This document shows, piece by piece, positions 28,701 to 34,300 of a stretch of 34,300 bases of DNA. The position numbers and the translations under genes were made by a program. Origin of the DNA: an uncultured Opitutales bacterium (lineage in GTDB: Bacteria > Verrucomicrobiota > Verrucomicrobiia > Opitutales > Oceanipulchritudinaceae); the NCBI GenBank assembly GCA_913056355.1, contig CAJXMX010000009.1, positions 1 through 34,300 on the forward strand. Reading direction: 5' to 3'. Within the stretch, counting starts at the first letter, position 1. Each line of letters opens with the position of its first letter. The notes beneath the pieces were generated by a model. That model was not told the origin of the DNA. It was given only the letters and a program-made list of their open reading frames with translations, and did no database searches.

Positions 28701-29210
28701 GAAGGCGATCGGGGGGAAAATATTCCGGTGCCGCATTTCCCCGAGATTGACGTAGTCAAACGGGTAATACGGGTTCTGCTTGAGACGGACTATCCGGCCG
28801 TCGAGGCAAATCTCCTCCGTGACCTGGGTGGTCTGGGTCACCACCCCCTGGATGCGGCTGTGCGGACCCTGCTCCTCAAGGCAGCCGACGGTCTTCTCCA
28901 GAAAGTCCGGGTACCAGCTGTCATCGTCGTCATGGATGACCACGTAGACGCTTTCGACCGCGGCCAGCCCGGCGTTGGAGGCGTTCTGCATGCCCCGGGA
29001 CCGGTCATGGTGGACCACGCAGACGCGGTCCTGGTAGGCGTCGGCGAAGGTGGTCAGGAGGTCCTCCACCAGGACCTTGTCGCCCCCGTCGTTGACAATG
29101 ACATGAACCCAGTCGGAAAAGGTCTGGTCCAGGACCGACTGGATGGCCCGCTTGAGGAAGACCGGCCGGTCCTTGGTCCGGGTGATGATGGCGACTCGGG
29201 GGTGTTTCAT
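25695..29210 (-). CDS. Four-part fusion: GT2 glycosyltransferase, HAD-like, SRDG module, coiled coil
   Basis: A 1171-residue protein with four parts. GT2 occupies ~1-270 (ITRTKDRPVFLKRAIQSV, VNDGGD, IHDDDDS, LGDHDFNLRFL). The HAD-like domain is at ~295-510 (LSLDVFDTVLL near residue 300, VIFVSDMYHD, ILHVGDNFHSD near 472). The SRDG module is at ~555-880 (REVAGPLYLFF, LLGRDGYYW near 577, SSRKVLNFAS, VDIGWNAS near 720, IESLSAAPYATLL). The final ~230 residues are a long charged coiled coil with repeats. All GT2 acidic motifs are present, so sugar transfer is likely; the other parts are uncharacterised. There are no membrane helices. It corresponds to the GT2 gene plus the HAD-SRDG gene on the other strand, fused and extended. 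The methyltransferase gene lies 25 nt upstream. Confidence 0.87.
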   Translation of the reverse strand: MKHPRVAIITRTKDRPVFLKRAIQSVLDQTFSDWVHVIVNDGGDKVLVEDLLTTFADAYQDRVCVVHHDRSRGMQNASNAGLAAVESVYVVIHDDDDSWYPDFLEKTVGCLEEQGPHSRIQGVVTQTTQVTEEICLDGRIVRLKQNPYYPFDYVNLGEMRHRNIFPPIAFLYRRAAHERVGGFRQEFDVLGDHDFNLRFLRFFDITVIPTAHAYYHWRYGSHGNTVTRSRNTHRRMLNRMKNTYWREALDRSERAVGDIDGIEFPPPDGGEMLPFNLRPDEPAAPRPLPDFRADYDFEVLSLDVFDTVLLRRCHRPGDVFLLLEQRAVRELKLPPRAYALVREEAEQRARLDFQPEVTLSEIYRVAGKWLQLDPLDRDRLMELELRIEKEMLYADPRWLELYKACREEGRKVIFVSDMYHDSPTIRQFLEGCGFEDPEVHVSCERHLSKHDGTLQPDVAARLGVEPGRILHVGDNFHSDCLRCWEAGWQAFHWSREFNYTPWCSEVEPYQYNRGDLLSLRTIGEVTRLGLLEPVDPAADRSRRLGREVAGPLYLFFMTWVLGQARKDGVRKLILLGRDGYYWEKALQLLNEKSSLGIEFSYLHSSRKVLNFASFGSLSEEALKFLLTPNPSLRVRDFIDRTGLRAEDHLQIMEHVGFADPDLVVTREAGGNYLRPEFGPRLRNMFLLLKPELEELFARDRAGLLQALGQVDYKPDDCALVDIGWNASCVRAVARLLEIEKPRRVRGYFFGTWSPADPGELPVEVKSYFVHLEKPEEHALLVRESVNWIESLSAAPYATLLDFAEGENGFEPRFSDQVRSGFSIEQQEALWTGAGEFLRSILEGGLPSTGPQDGFAYLNLVLHRILREPSPAEVAEWGGMLHSEGFGLEIYKPLVEPIEPDMDREELMRAYRASNWKRGFLSSLAENQRNFILDRLKVREDRTVADLKADLEWKTRQADDLWTEKERLKWESGHFQERCADMEKTINKLRGDLSFKIQQAEEFWKEKEENLGQARLMEKARDAFQRRVKELDEEVNELKREVHKVKGNLEWKIKQSEEVWAEKQKEVVAREGTIAELKAEIEQIASEKSGLDAELAQLTAFRMGLESDLAASREETRQTREAMAGQKASLDSEMDRLQRRLAYMETLLRNRGQLMKILVTGKLPDSSSTDQP
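26022..26375 (-). repeat. Three-copy protein repeat in the coiled coil of the fusion protein
   Basis: The ~20-residue segment LKADLEWKTRQADDLWTEKE (from residue 946) recurs as LRGDLSFKIQQAEEFWKEKE (from 988) and VKGNLEWKIKQSEEVWAEKQ (from 1044). Offsets are 42 and 56 residues, both multiples of seven, so the heptad phase is kept. A buried tryptophan and the W-x-E-K ending are invariant in all three. Confidence 0.75.
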
Positions 29211-29235
29211 CGGATACTCACTTTGGGCCGGTGGA

Positions 29236-30291
29236 TTAACTTTTCAAGCCCTCCATGAACCGGTCGCGTCGCTCCCGCGATTGCTTTTCGCGCGACTCGC
29301 CGGCCAGAAGGGCCTCCTTGCGCAGCAGGTCGAGCTCGGCCCGCATCCGCTCCAGTTCCTGCCGCAGTTCCTTTTCCCGGGCGGACTGGGCCTGTTCGAT
29401 CTTTTCCAGGAAATCCTGTTCCGGAGCCTTTCCCCGGGCCAGTTCGTGGTTGTACTTGCCCCAGCTGAGGACGTTGGTGAAGCGGCGCTTGAGATCGCCA
29501 TGGAGAAAGAACAATTCCCGGAACCGGGCCATGATGCGCTGCAGCTCGGCCCCGGCCTTGCCGGAATCGGATGAGAAATTGAGCCAGGCCTGCCGGGAAA
29601 AGGCGACCGGCACCCCGCCCGGCTGCGGCAGCTCCGCGTCCGAGGCCAGGAAGAGCCAGGTGTCGGCCCAGTCCGGGGCGTGCCCGAAGTCGAGCCGCAT
29701 CTGGCGCTGCTCCCCGATCCGGACCACGTCGGCGGGGGATTGGCCCTCCGGCTCGATCAGCGAGCCCAGGTGGAAGCGCTGGCGATACAACCGGTAATGA
29801 CCGAAGGCCTTGCCCAGCAGCGCGGAAAGGTTCTCGCGGTTGAAGTACTGCAGGTGGAACTCGTTATCCTCGGTCCAGTCGGTCTCGCCCGGAACGGACC
29901 CGATGAGGATCCCGGATTCACCCAGGACCCCGCGGATGCCCTGCAGGGCCCGGGCCGGATCCTCCACGTGTTCCAGGGTCTCGAAGCAGACCACCCGGTC
30001 AAAGGTGCCCAGGTCCAGGGAGGGCAGGTCCTCGATCAATCCCGCCTCAAAGCGGACCCGCGGGCTTTTCCAGAGTTCGCGGCACCGGTCGATGGTCGCT
30101 TCATCGCGGTCCACCCCGACCACTTCGGAGGCATTGGCCTCCGCCATCATGCCGGCCCCGAACCCGTGTCCGCAGGCCACGTCCAGAACCCGCTGCTCCT
30201 CCACCAGGGGCTGGATCCAGGCGTATCGCAGCAGGTGGTCGAGGCAAAACCGGTCCTCCCGGCTGAAGGGATCAATGCGTTCAAGGGCCAT
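29236..30291 (-). CDS. SAM-dependent methyltransferase with C-terminal coiled coil
   Basis: A 351-residue protein. The class I methyltransferase domain has motif I VLDVACGHGFG (37-45), D61 in VVGVDRDEATID for the SAM ribose, and FDRVVCFETLEHVEDPARAL as motif II/post-motif. A middle region (about 180-285) follows, then a highly charged coiled coil of ~60 residues (EKIEQAQSAREKELRQELER and onward). Its start lies inside the end of the Wzt-type gene (11-nt overlap), so the two are translated together. In characterised ABC-dependent O-antigen systems a coiled-coil methyltransferase such as WbdD caps the chain and sets its length. The same role is suggested here by layout; no kinase domain is visible. 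Confidence 0.87.
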   Translation of the reverse strand: MALERIDPFSREDRFCLDHLLRYAWIQPLVEEQRVLDVACGHGFGAGMMAEANASEVVGVDRDEATIDRCRELWKSPRVRFEAGLIEDLPSLDLGTFDRVVCFETLEHVEDPARALQGIRGVLGESGILIGSVPGETDWTEDNEFHLQYFNRENLSALLGKAFGHYRLYRQRFHLGSLIEPEGQSPADVVRIGEQRQMRLDFGHAPDWADTWLFLASDAELPQPGGVPVAFSRQAWLNFSSDSGKAGAELQRIMARFRELFFLHGDLKRRFTNVLSWGKYNHELARGKAPEQDFLEKIEQAQSAREKELRQELERMRAELDLLRKEALLAGESREKQSRERRDRFMEGLKS

Positions 30292-31627
30292 CTTGCGGGC
30301 TGGTTGAAAGGTTTTCGATCACGCAGTTTCGGACAGGCAGAGGAGTCAGGCCCCAGAAAGGCTCGGGACCGGAGACTGCCAACTTGGCACAGTCCCATAG
30401 ACAGTCAAGGTCGTACCAGTCGTCGGTGGTGTGGTTGATGGCCAGGCCGATGACCAGCAGGTACAGCTGCGGACGCAGGTCGAGGCGGATCTCAAATCGC
30501 ATGGTCCGCCGGTCACCCGGCCGGGTAACGGAGATGGATTCCCCGGTGAAGAAGGAATGGTAGCCGCCGATGAGCTGGCCGGAGCGGTCCCGGAATCCGA
30601 ATCCCAGCTGGAAATCCTCAACCACCTCGTGGGCCAGCACCTCCACCTCGACTTCCAGCCAGTCCCCCACCCCGGCCCCGCCCTCGATGTCCGGACGGGT
30701 CCGTACGGACTCGATGGTCACCCGGCCGTCGCCGGTCCGTTCCTTGAAGTCGAGGAGCAGCAGTTTCCAGGCTTCCTCGCGGGATGCGCTGTCCGCCTTG
30801 CTGTCCCCGCCCGCCTTCTTTTCCTCCTCATTGATGGCCCGGTTGATGACCGGCTTTTTCCGATGCAACCGGTAATAGAGGTTGGCCGCCTCGGAAACAT
30901 CGGCATCGCAGACCATGTTCCCCTCGTCGAGGACGATTCCGCGCTGGCACAGGCGCTTGATCATGAACATGTCGTGCGACACGCAAAGGAAGGTCTTGTC
31001 CCGCGAGACATATTCCTCCAGCCAGCGGACGCAGCGGGACTGGAAAAAGGCATCCCCCACGGAAAGGGCCTCGTCGATTATGAGAATGTCCGGATCCACC
31101 GCGGTGATGACGGCAAAGGCCAGCCGCAGGCGCATCCCCGTGGAGTAGGTCCGGACGGGCTGGTTGACGAAGTCGCCGATGTCGGCAAAGGACAGGATAT
31201 CGTCCAGCTTCTCCTCGATCCGGCTCCGGGAAAGGCCCAGCATGGCCCCGTTGAGGTAGATGTTCTCCCGCCCTGTGAAATCGGGATTGAAGCCGGACCC
31301 CAGCTGCAGGAGGGCCGACATGCTTCCCCGGACCGCCACCTCCCCGGTGGAGGCCCGCAAGGTTCCCGCGATGACCTGCAGGAGCGTCGACTTGCCGGAT
31401 CCGTTGCGCCCGACAATGGCTACCGACTCGCCCGGATGAATGGTGATGTCCAGCGGCTTGAGGGCCTCGAAATGCCGGAAGCGGCCATGCCGGACCCCGT
31501 AACGGCCCATCAGGGCGTCCCACATGACCACCCAGGAGCCGAGAAAGGTATCCCGCCCGAGGACCGGCATCCGGTAGACCTTGGAAACGTTCTCTAAGTG
31601 AATGGCAGGCCGGTTCGCGGTATCCAT
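30281..31627 (-). CDS. wzt: Wzt-type polysaccharide ABC transporter ATPase with C-terminal sugar-binding domain
   Basis: The ATP-binding subunit of an O-antigen/teichoic-acid-type exporter. The 448 residues contain Walker A GRNGSGKS (73-80), Q-loop LLQLGSGFNP, signature YSTGMRLRLAFA (161), Walker B ILIIDE (181-186) and switch H218. After a charged linker (~275-295) comes a beta-rich C-terminal domain of ~150 residues. It matches the layout of Wzt proteins, in which that domain recognises the modified non-reducing end of the finished glycan before export. The gene overlaps the methyltransferase by 11 nt. The permease gene is divergent, 152 nt away, rather than in the same operon. Confidence 0.93.
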   Translation of the reverse strand: MDTANRPAIHLENVSKVYRMPVLGRDTFLGSWVVMWDALMGRYGVRHGRFRHFEALKPLDITIHPGESVAIVGRNGSGKSTLLQVIAGTLRASTGEVAVRGSMSALLQLGSGFNPDFTGRENIYLNGAMLGLSRSRIEEKLDDILSFADIGDFVNQPVRTYSTGMRLRLAFAVITAVDPDILIIDEALSVGDAFFQSRCVRWLEEYVSRDKTFLCVSHDMFMIKRLCQRGIVLDEGNMVCDADVSEAANLYYRLHRKKPVINRAINEEEKKAGGDSKADSASREEAWKLLLLDFKERTGDGRVTIESVRTRPDIEGGAGVGDWLEVEVEVLAHEVVEDFQLGFGFRDRSGQLIGGYHSFFTGESISVTRPGDRRTMRFEIRLDLRPQLYLLVIGLAINHTTDDWYDLDCLWDCAKLAVSGPEPFWGLTPLPVRNCVIENLSTSPQDGP

Positions 31628-31735
31628 CGTAACGGGGCCGAAGATAGGCCCGGCGGGGCGCGGAAATCAACGCCTAAGTCGCTGCCCCTTCCAGTCCGGT
31701 CCCGGGCGGCCCCGACCGCCGGTACAGGATATTGC

Positions 31736-31765
31736 TTGTCGATTCCGCGAACATGCCCATCTAAT
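31736..31765 (+). promoter_or_regulatory. Candidate promoter for the permease gene
   Basis: TTGTCG (31736-31741, 4/6) is followed by an 18-nt spacer and TCTAAT (31760-31765, 5/6 match to TATAAT). Initiation near 31772 would leave about 8 nt before ATG 31780 and would exclude the GTG at 31768. Pattern evidence only. Confidence 0.3.
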
Positions 31766-31779
31766 CTGTGGCTTTCCGG

Positions 31780-32604
31780 ATGCAAACCAAGCCGACCAGA
31801 CCCAGACCTCCCGCCAGCTGGGCCCGGACCCGGGAGCTGCTCCACCAGCTGTCGGTCCGGGAGATTTCCGAGTCCGTCAAGGGCAGCACCCTCGGTGTGC
31901 TCTGGCTCGTTTTCAGCCCCTTGCTGAGCATGACGCTCTACGTCATCGTCTTCGGGCTGCTTTTCGGCGGTTCCTTCGGCCAGGTCGAGAACGAGTCCCC
32001 GCTGAGTTACGCCATCGGGATCTACATCGGGCTGTCCGTGGTCAACCTGGTCAACGAGACTATCGTCAAGTCCACCAACAACCTGTTCAACCACAGCATG
32101 CTGATCAAGAAGGTGGTCTTCCCGCTCGCCCTGCTGCCGGTGGTCCAGGTCACCGGGACGGCCTTCAAGCTCCTCATCAACACCTCATTGTGGCTCCTCA
32201 TGGGAATCTTCTTCGGCAGCGTCCTCGGCTGGCAGATCCTCTTTCTCCCGCTGATTTTCCTGCCCCTGCTGGCCATGGCCCTCGGCCTGGCCGCCCTGAT
32301 CAGCTCCCTCAGCGTCTATTTCCGGGATATTCAACAGCTGACCCAGGTCATGACCCAGATTGTCTTCTGGTCCAGCGGCGTTTTCTACAGCTCCCAGAAG
32401 GTGATGCAGGTTCCCCAGATCTGGGCCGTCCTGAAATGGAATCCGGTCCTCCTGGCAATCGAGAACATCCGCGACATTGTCCTCTGGGACCTCGCCCCCA
32501 GCCTGCCCCAGATCGGCTACCTCTACCTGGTCGGCTTCTTCCTCCTGGCCATCGGATTTCTCGTTTTCAACCGGCTCCGCAGCGGATTCTCCGATTTTCT
32601 CTAG
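31780..32604 (+). CDS. wzm: Wzm-type polysaccharide ABC transporter permease
   Basis: A 274-residue ABC-2 type inner-membrane permease that forms the glycan channel with Wzt. The cytoplasmic N-terminus ends in an interface segment (LLHQLSVREISESVKGSTLG). About six membrane helices follow, including LGVLWLVFSPLLSMTLYVIVFGLLFGG (approximate span), the region around LSYAIGIYIGLSVVNLV, LLPVVQVTGTAFKLLIN, LPLIFLPLLAMALGLAALI and LYLVGFFLLAIGFLVF. The WSSGVFYSSQKVMQVPQ loop is typical of the family. ATG 31780 is used; GTG 31768 would add four residues. No Shine-Dalgarno is seen. It is divergent from the wzt gene. Confidence 0.92.
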   Translation: MQTKPTRPRPPASWARTRELLHQLSVREISESVKGSTLGVLWLVFSPLLSMTLYVIVFGLLFGGSFGQVENESPLSYAIGIYIGLSVVNLVNETIVKSTNNLFNHSMLIKKVVFPLALLPVVQVTGTAFKLLINTSLWLLMGIFFGSVLGWQILFLPLIFLPLLAMALGLAALISSLSVYFRDIQQLTQVMTQIVFWSSGVFYSSQKVMQVPQIWAVLKWNPVLLAIENIRDIVLWDLAPSLPQIGYLYLVGFFLLAIGFLVFNRLRSGFSDFL

Positions 32605-32666
32605 AAGGTCTGGCCGCGAATGCCTATCTTGTTGCCAATAAACGGATAAGGAATGGCAGAAAGAAC

Positions 32667-32694
32667 TTGCACATTAGGTCCCCGTAAAAATACT
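32667..32694 (+). promoter_or_regulatory. Candidate promoter for the secreted protein gene
   Basis: TTGCAC (32667-32672) and AATACT (32689-32694, 4/6) are separated by 16 nt, about 108 nt upstream of the ATG, in an AT-richer 197-nt gap. This gap otherwise holds only a weak AAACCC/GGGTTT inverted repeat (32736-32760). The high apparent expression of the gene makes a promoter here likely; its exact position is uncertain. Confidence 0.3.
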
Positions 32695-32801
32695 CCAAGA
32701 CCTCGTTTTCCGGCGGAAATTTTTGAGAAATACTGAAACCCCTGCCTGATTCGAGGGTTTAACTACTTGAAAATCCGTTTCTCAGACAAAACCCATAATA
32801 T

Positions 32802-33611
32802 ATGAATACCATGAAAAAACTTATCGCAGCCTTGCTTATCGGCTCGCTTTTCGCGTTCTCCGTGAACGCCCAGACCCCACCGGACGCCACGGTTGACCAG
32901 GACGGTAACCTGGTCCTCAACCCGGGCACCGAAGACGAAGTCACCATCCCCGTTCCGGAAGGTACCGTGGAAACCGACGGCAGCCTCACGGTCGGCGGGA
33001 ACAACATCCCGGCCCCGAATGCCACCGTCAATCCCGACGGCAGCATCACCGTTGACGGCAACACCATGATGGTCCCGGACCTGCCCAAGGGCGGTGCCTT
33101 CCCCGTCAGCTGGCTCGGTTCCGACCTCTACGACTACCAGCCGAATGTCCCCCCGGACCAGGACCAGAACTACTTCAGCTTCACCTTCAAGGACCTCCGC
33201 CACTGGGCCAACGACAACTGGTTCTGGTTCTATGAGTGGAAGGCCGCTGTGTACATCAACCCGAACACCGGTAGCCGCAACCTCGACGAAGGTGTCTGGT
33301 GCTACACCCGTAACCTCTTCCCCGGCCAGACCGAAGGAACCTGGTTCTACCTTGCCCGCAAGTACAACTGGCACGACCTGCGTGACAGCAAGCCCTACGA
33401 TGGAATTCCGGACCTCGGCGACGGCGAAGCCGGCGGCCAGCAGTTCGAAGGTTCCCTCTACGTCAAGAACCCGAGTGGTTATGACACCAAGGGTCAGGGC
33501 TGGTTCGTTCTCGGTGAATACCCGGACGGCAACTGGATCAAGCGCCTCGGCGATTCTTCCGCCCCCTGGGTCAAGCTGACCGATCCGGTCGCTCCTTCCC
33601 CGGCCAACTAA
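32802..33611 (+). CDS. Secreted aromatic-rich protein with N-terminal DGS/TV repeats, function unknown
   Basis: A 269-residue exported protein. KKLIAALLIGSLFAFSVNA is a clear signal peptide with a V-N-A cleavage site. Mature residues ~25-90 hold three related units (ATVDQDGNLVL..., GTVETDGSLTVGGNNIPAP, ATVNPDGSITVDGNTMMVP), likely short beta hairpins. The remaining ~170 residues are very rich in W, Y and F (NWFWFYEWKAAVY, GWFVLGEYPDGNWIKRLG) with one cysteine. I know no family for it. Codons such as GGT, CGT and GTT are commoner than in neighbouring genes, and a strong terminator follows, which suggests abundant monocistronic expression. ATG 32811 is an equally possible start. Possibly a surface or matrix protein associated with the exported glycan (inference from position). 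Confidence 0.85.
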   Translation: MNTMKKLIAALLIGSLFAFSVNAQTPPDATVDQDGNLVLNPGTEDEVTIPVPEGTVETDGSLTVGGNNIPAPNATVNPDGSITVDGNTMMVPDLPKGGAFPVSWLGSDLYDYQPNVPPDQDQNYFSFTFKDLRHWANDNWFWFYEWKAAVYINPNTGSRNLDEGVWCYTRNLFPGQTEGTWFYLARKYNWHDLRDSKPYDGIPDLGDGEAGGQQFEGSLYVKNPSGYDTKGQGWFVLGEYPDGNWIKRLGDSSAPWVKLTDPVAPSPAN

Positions 33612-33643
33612 GCCGAACGGTTTTAATAGAAACCCTTCTCAAG

Positions 33644-33672
33644 TCCCGCTCTTCGGAGCGGGATTTTTTTTT
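33644..33672 (+). terminator. Intrinsic terminator after the secreted protein gene
   Basis: An 8-bp stem TCCCGCTC/GAGCGGGA (33644-33651, 33656-33663) is closed by a TTCG tetraloop and followed by nine T (33664-33672). It lies 32 nt after the stop codon and separates this gene from the sulfotransferase gene. Confidence 0.92.
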
Positions 33673-33719
33673 CTTCCCTTCCGGAAGGAACCGCCAAGCA
33701 TTCAAGGCACCACAGGACC

Positions 33720-34300
33720 ATGCTCAGCAGATTCATCAACAAATTCAGGCAACCGCCGGTGCGTTACATCTTCATCATCTCGGCCATGCGCTCCGGCTCG
33801 ACGCTGGTCCAGCATATCGCCGGGCAGCAGGACCATGTCCTCAGCGCCGGGGAAACCAAGATCGAGTACGTCGAGCCCGGCAAGCTTGAGGAACTCCGGC
33901 AGCATGTGTTCGCCTACAATGCGATTCCGGGAGCGGACCAAAGCCGCCCCGGCTGGGTGTTCCTGGAGAAGTGCGTCCACGACCGCTACCTTCCGGAGAT
34001 GACTCCCATCGAGCGGCCGGACATGCGCTTCATCTTCATCCTGAGGCGGCCGCATGCCTCGCTCTCAAGCCTGATGGAGTTGAAGAACTGGCCCTACACC
34101 GAATCCCTTGAGTCGGCGGCCTGGTACTACAACGAACGCCCCATGCAAATGGTCCGTCTGGCCAACCAGCTGAAGCGGCCGGAAAATGCCTACTTTGTCA
34201 CCTATGAGGATTTTCTGGAAAACACGGAACGTCATCTGCGCGGCTTGTCAGCCTTCCTGAAAATGCCGGACCCCTTGAAGCAGGAATACCGGAAACAGAA
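33720..34300 (+). CDS. Sulfotransferase family protein (3' truncated by window edge)
   Basis: The frame is open from ATG 33720 to the window end, with 193 residues visible. The N-terminal P-loop-like PAPS-binding motif is IISAMRSGSTLVQHIAG (residues 19-35, including SGST), the 5'-phosphosulfate loop of sulfotransferases. RFIFILRRPHASLSSLMELKN (about 103-123, with the basic R109/R110 and S114) matches the 3'-phosphate-binding segment. Such enzymes move sulfate from PAPS to a hydroxyl or amine, often of a sugar. Position beside an ABC glycan exporter suggests a glycan substrate, but lipid or protein cannot be excluded. It is preceded by AGGA 3 nt before the ATG, a weak ribosome site. Confidence 0.82.
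   Translation, partial: MLSRFINKFRQPPVRYIFIISAMRSGSTLVQHIAGQQDHVLSAGETKIEYVEPGKLEELRQHVFAYNAIPGADQSRPGWVFLEKCVHDRYLPEMTPIERPDMRFIFILRRPHASLSSLMELKNWPYTESLESAAWYYNERPMQMVRLANQLKRPENAYFVTYEDFLENTERHLRGLSAFLKMPDPLKQEYRKQ

Noticed and set aside
26880-29258. Two long + strand frames (26880-28103 and 28236-29258) opposite the fusion gene
   Set aside because: Antisense to GT2, HAD and SRDG motifs that are clearly coded on the - strand; no recognisable domain in the + frames.
29430-29480. Similarity of the methyltransferase segment HGDLKRRFTNVLSWGK to the W-x-E-K repeats of the fusion protein
   Set aside because: The tryptophan is out of register and only the GDL core matches; not enough to claim homology.
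30431-31597. 388-codon + strand frame opposite wzt
   Set aside because: Shadow frame; the - strand has Walker A, signature and Walker B.
32767-32799. TTGAAA and CATAAT just before the secreted protein gene as a promoter
   Set aside because: The spacer would be 21 nt, too long for a sigma70-type promoter.

Overview
This is a GC-rich, gene-dense window from a bacterial chromosome. It carries the tail of ftsK, gmk, a single-cytochrome SdhCAB complex, RNase Y, gatCAB, and a cystathionine gamma-synthase-like enzyme of a type I associate with fungi. Shine-Dalgarno sequences are mostly absent. This fits the Verrucomicrobiota (possibly Opitutae), but that is inference from gene content, with no phylogeny behind it. 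No gap between genes exceeds 300 nt (the longest is 32605-32801), and I saw no tRNA, rRNA, CRISPR array or insertion sequence.

Positions 1-8146 are housekeeping. The + strand has ftsK (3' part), gmk and a NarL-type response regulator. The - strand has two tandem ExbD genes, rny behind an intrinsic terminator, and sdhC-sdhA-sdhB. Positions 8286-11486 are a small glycan island: a GT4 enzyme (-), then an SDR oxidoreductase overlapping a second GT4 (+). Positions 11537-17632 are metabolism and translation on the + strand: lysA, a cystathionine gamma-synthase-like PLP enzyme with no usable ATG at its conserved N-terminus, and gatC-gatA-gatB.

From the nonamer repeat at 17640 to the end is a cell-surface glycan locus. 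A tight four-gene - strand operon encodes an unfamiliar GT-B-like protein, a GT31-like, a GT4 and a GT8-like transferase. Divergent from it are three + genes: a stand-alone copy of an uncharacterised module (here called the SRDG module), a GT2 enzyme, and a HAD-SRDG protein. Facing them on the - strand is a 1171-residue protein that fuses GT2, HAD, SRDG and a coiled coil. Next come a SAM methyltransferase with a C-terminal coiled coil, overlapping a Wzt-type ABC ATPase with a sugar-binding C-terminal domain, and the divergent Wzm-type permease. The window closes with a secreted aromatic-rich repeat protein, a strong terminator, and a truncated sulfotransferase.

Read together, the last 16 kb look like an ABC-transporter-dependent polysaccharide system, perhaps methyl-capped and sulfated. 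The part I could not match to a described system is the SRDG module. It occurs three times in three domain contexts (alone, HAD-fused, GT2-HAD-fused with a coiled coil), with the split and fused forms lying tail to tail.
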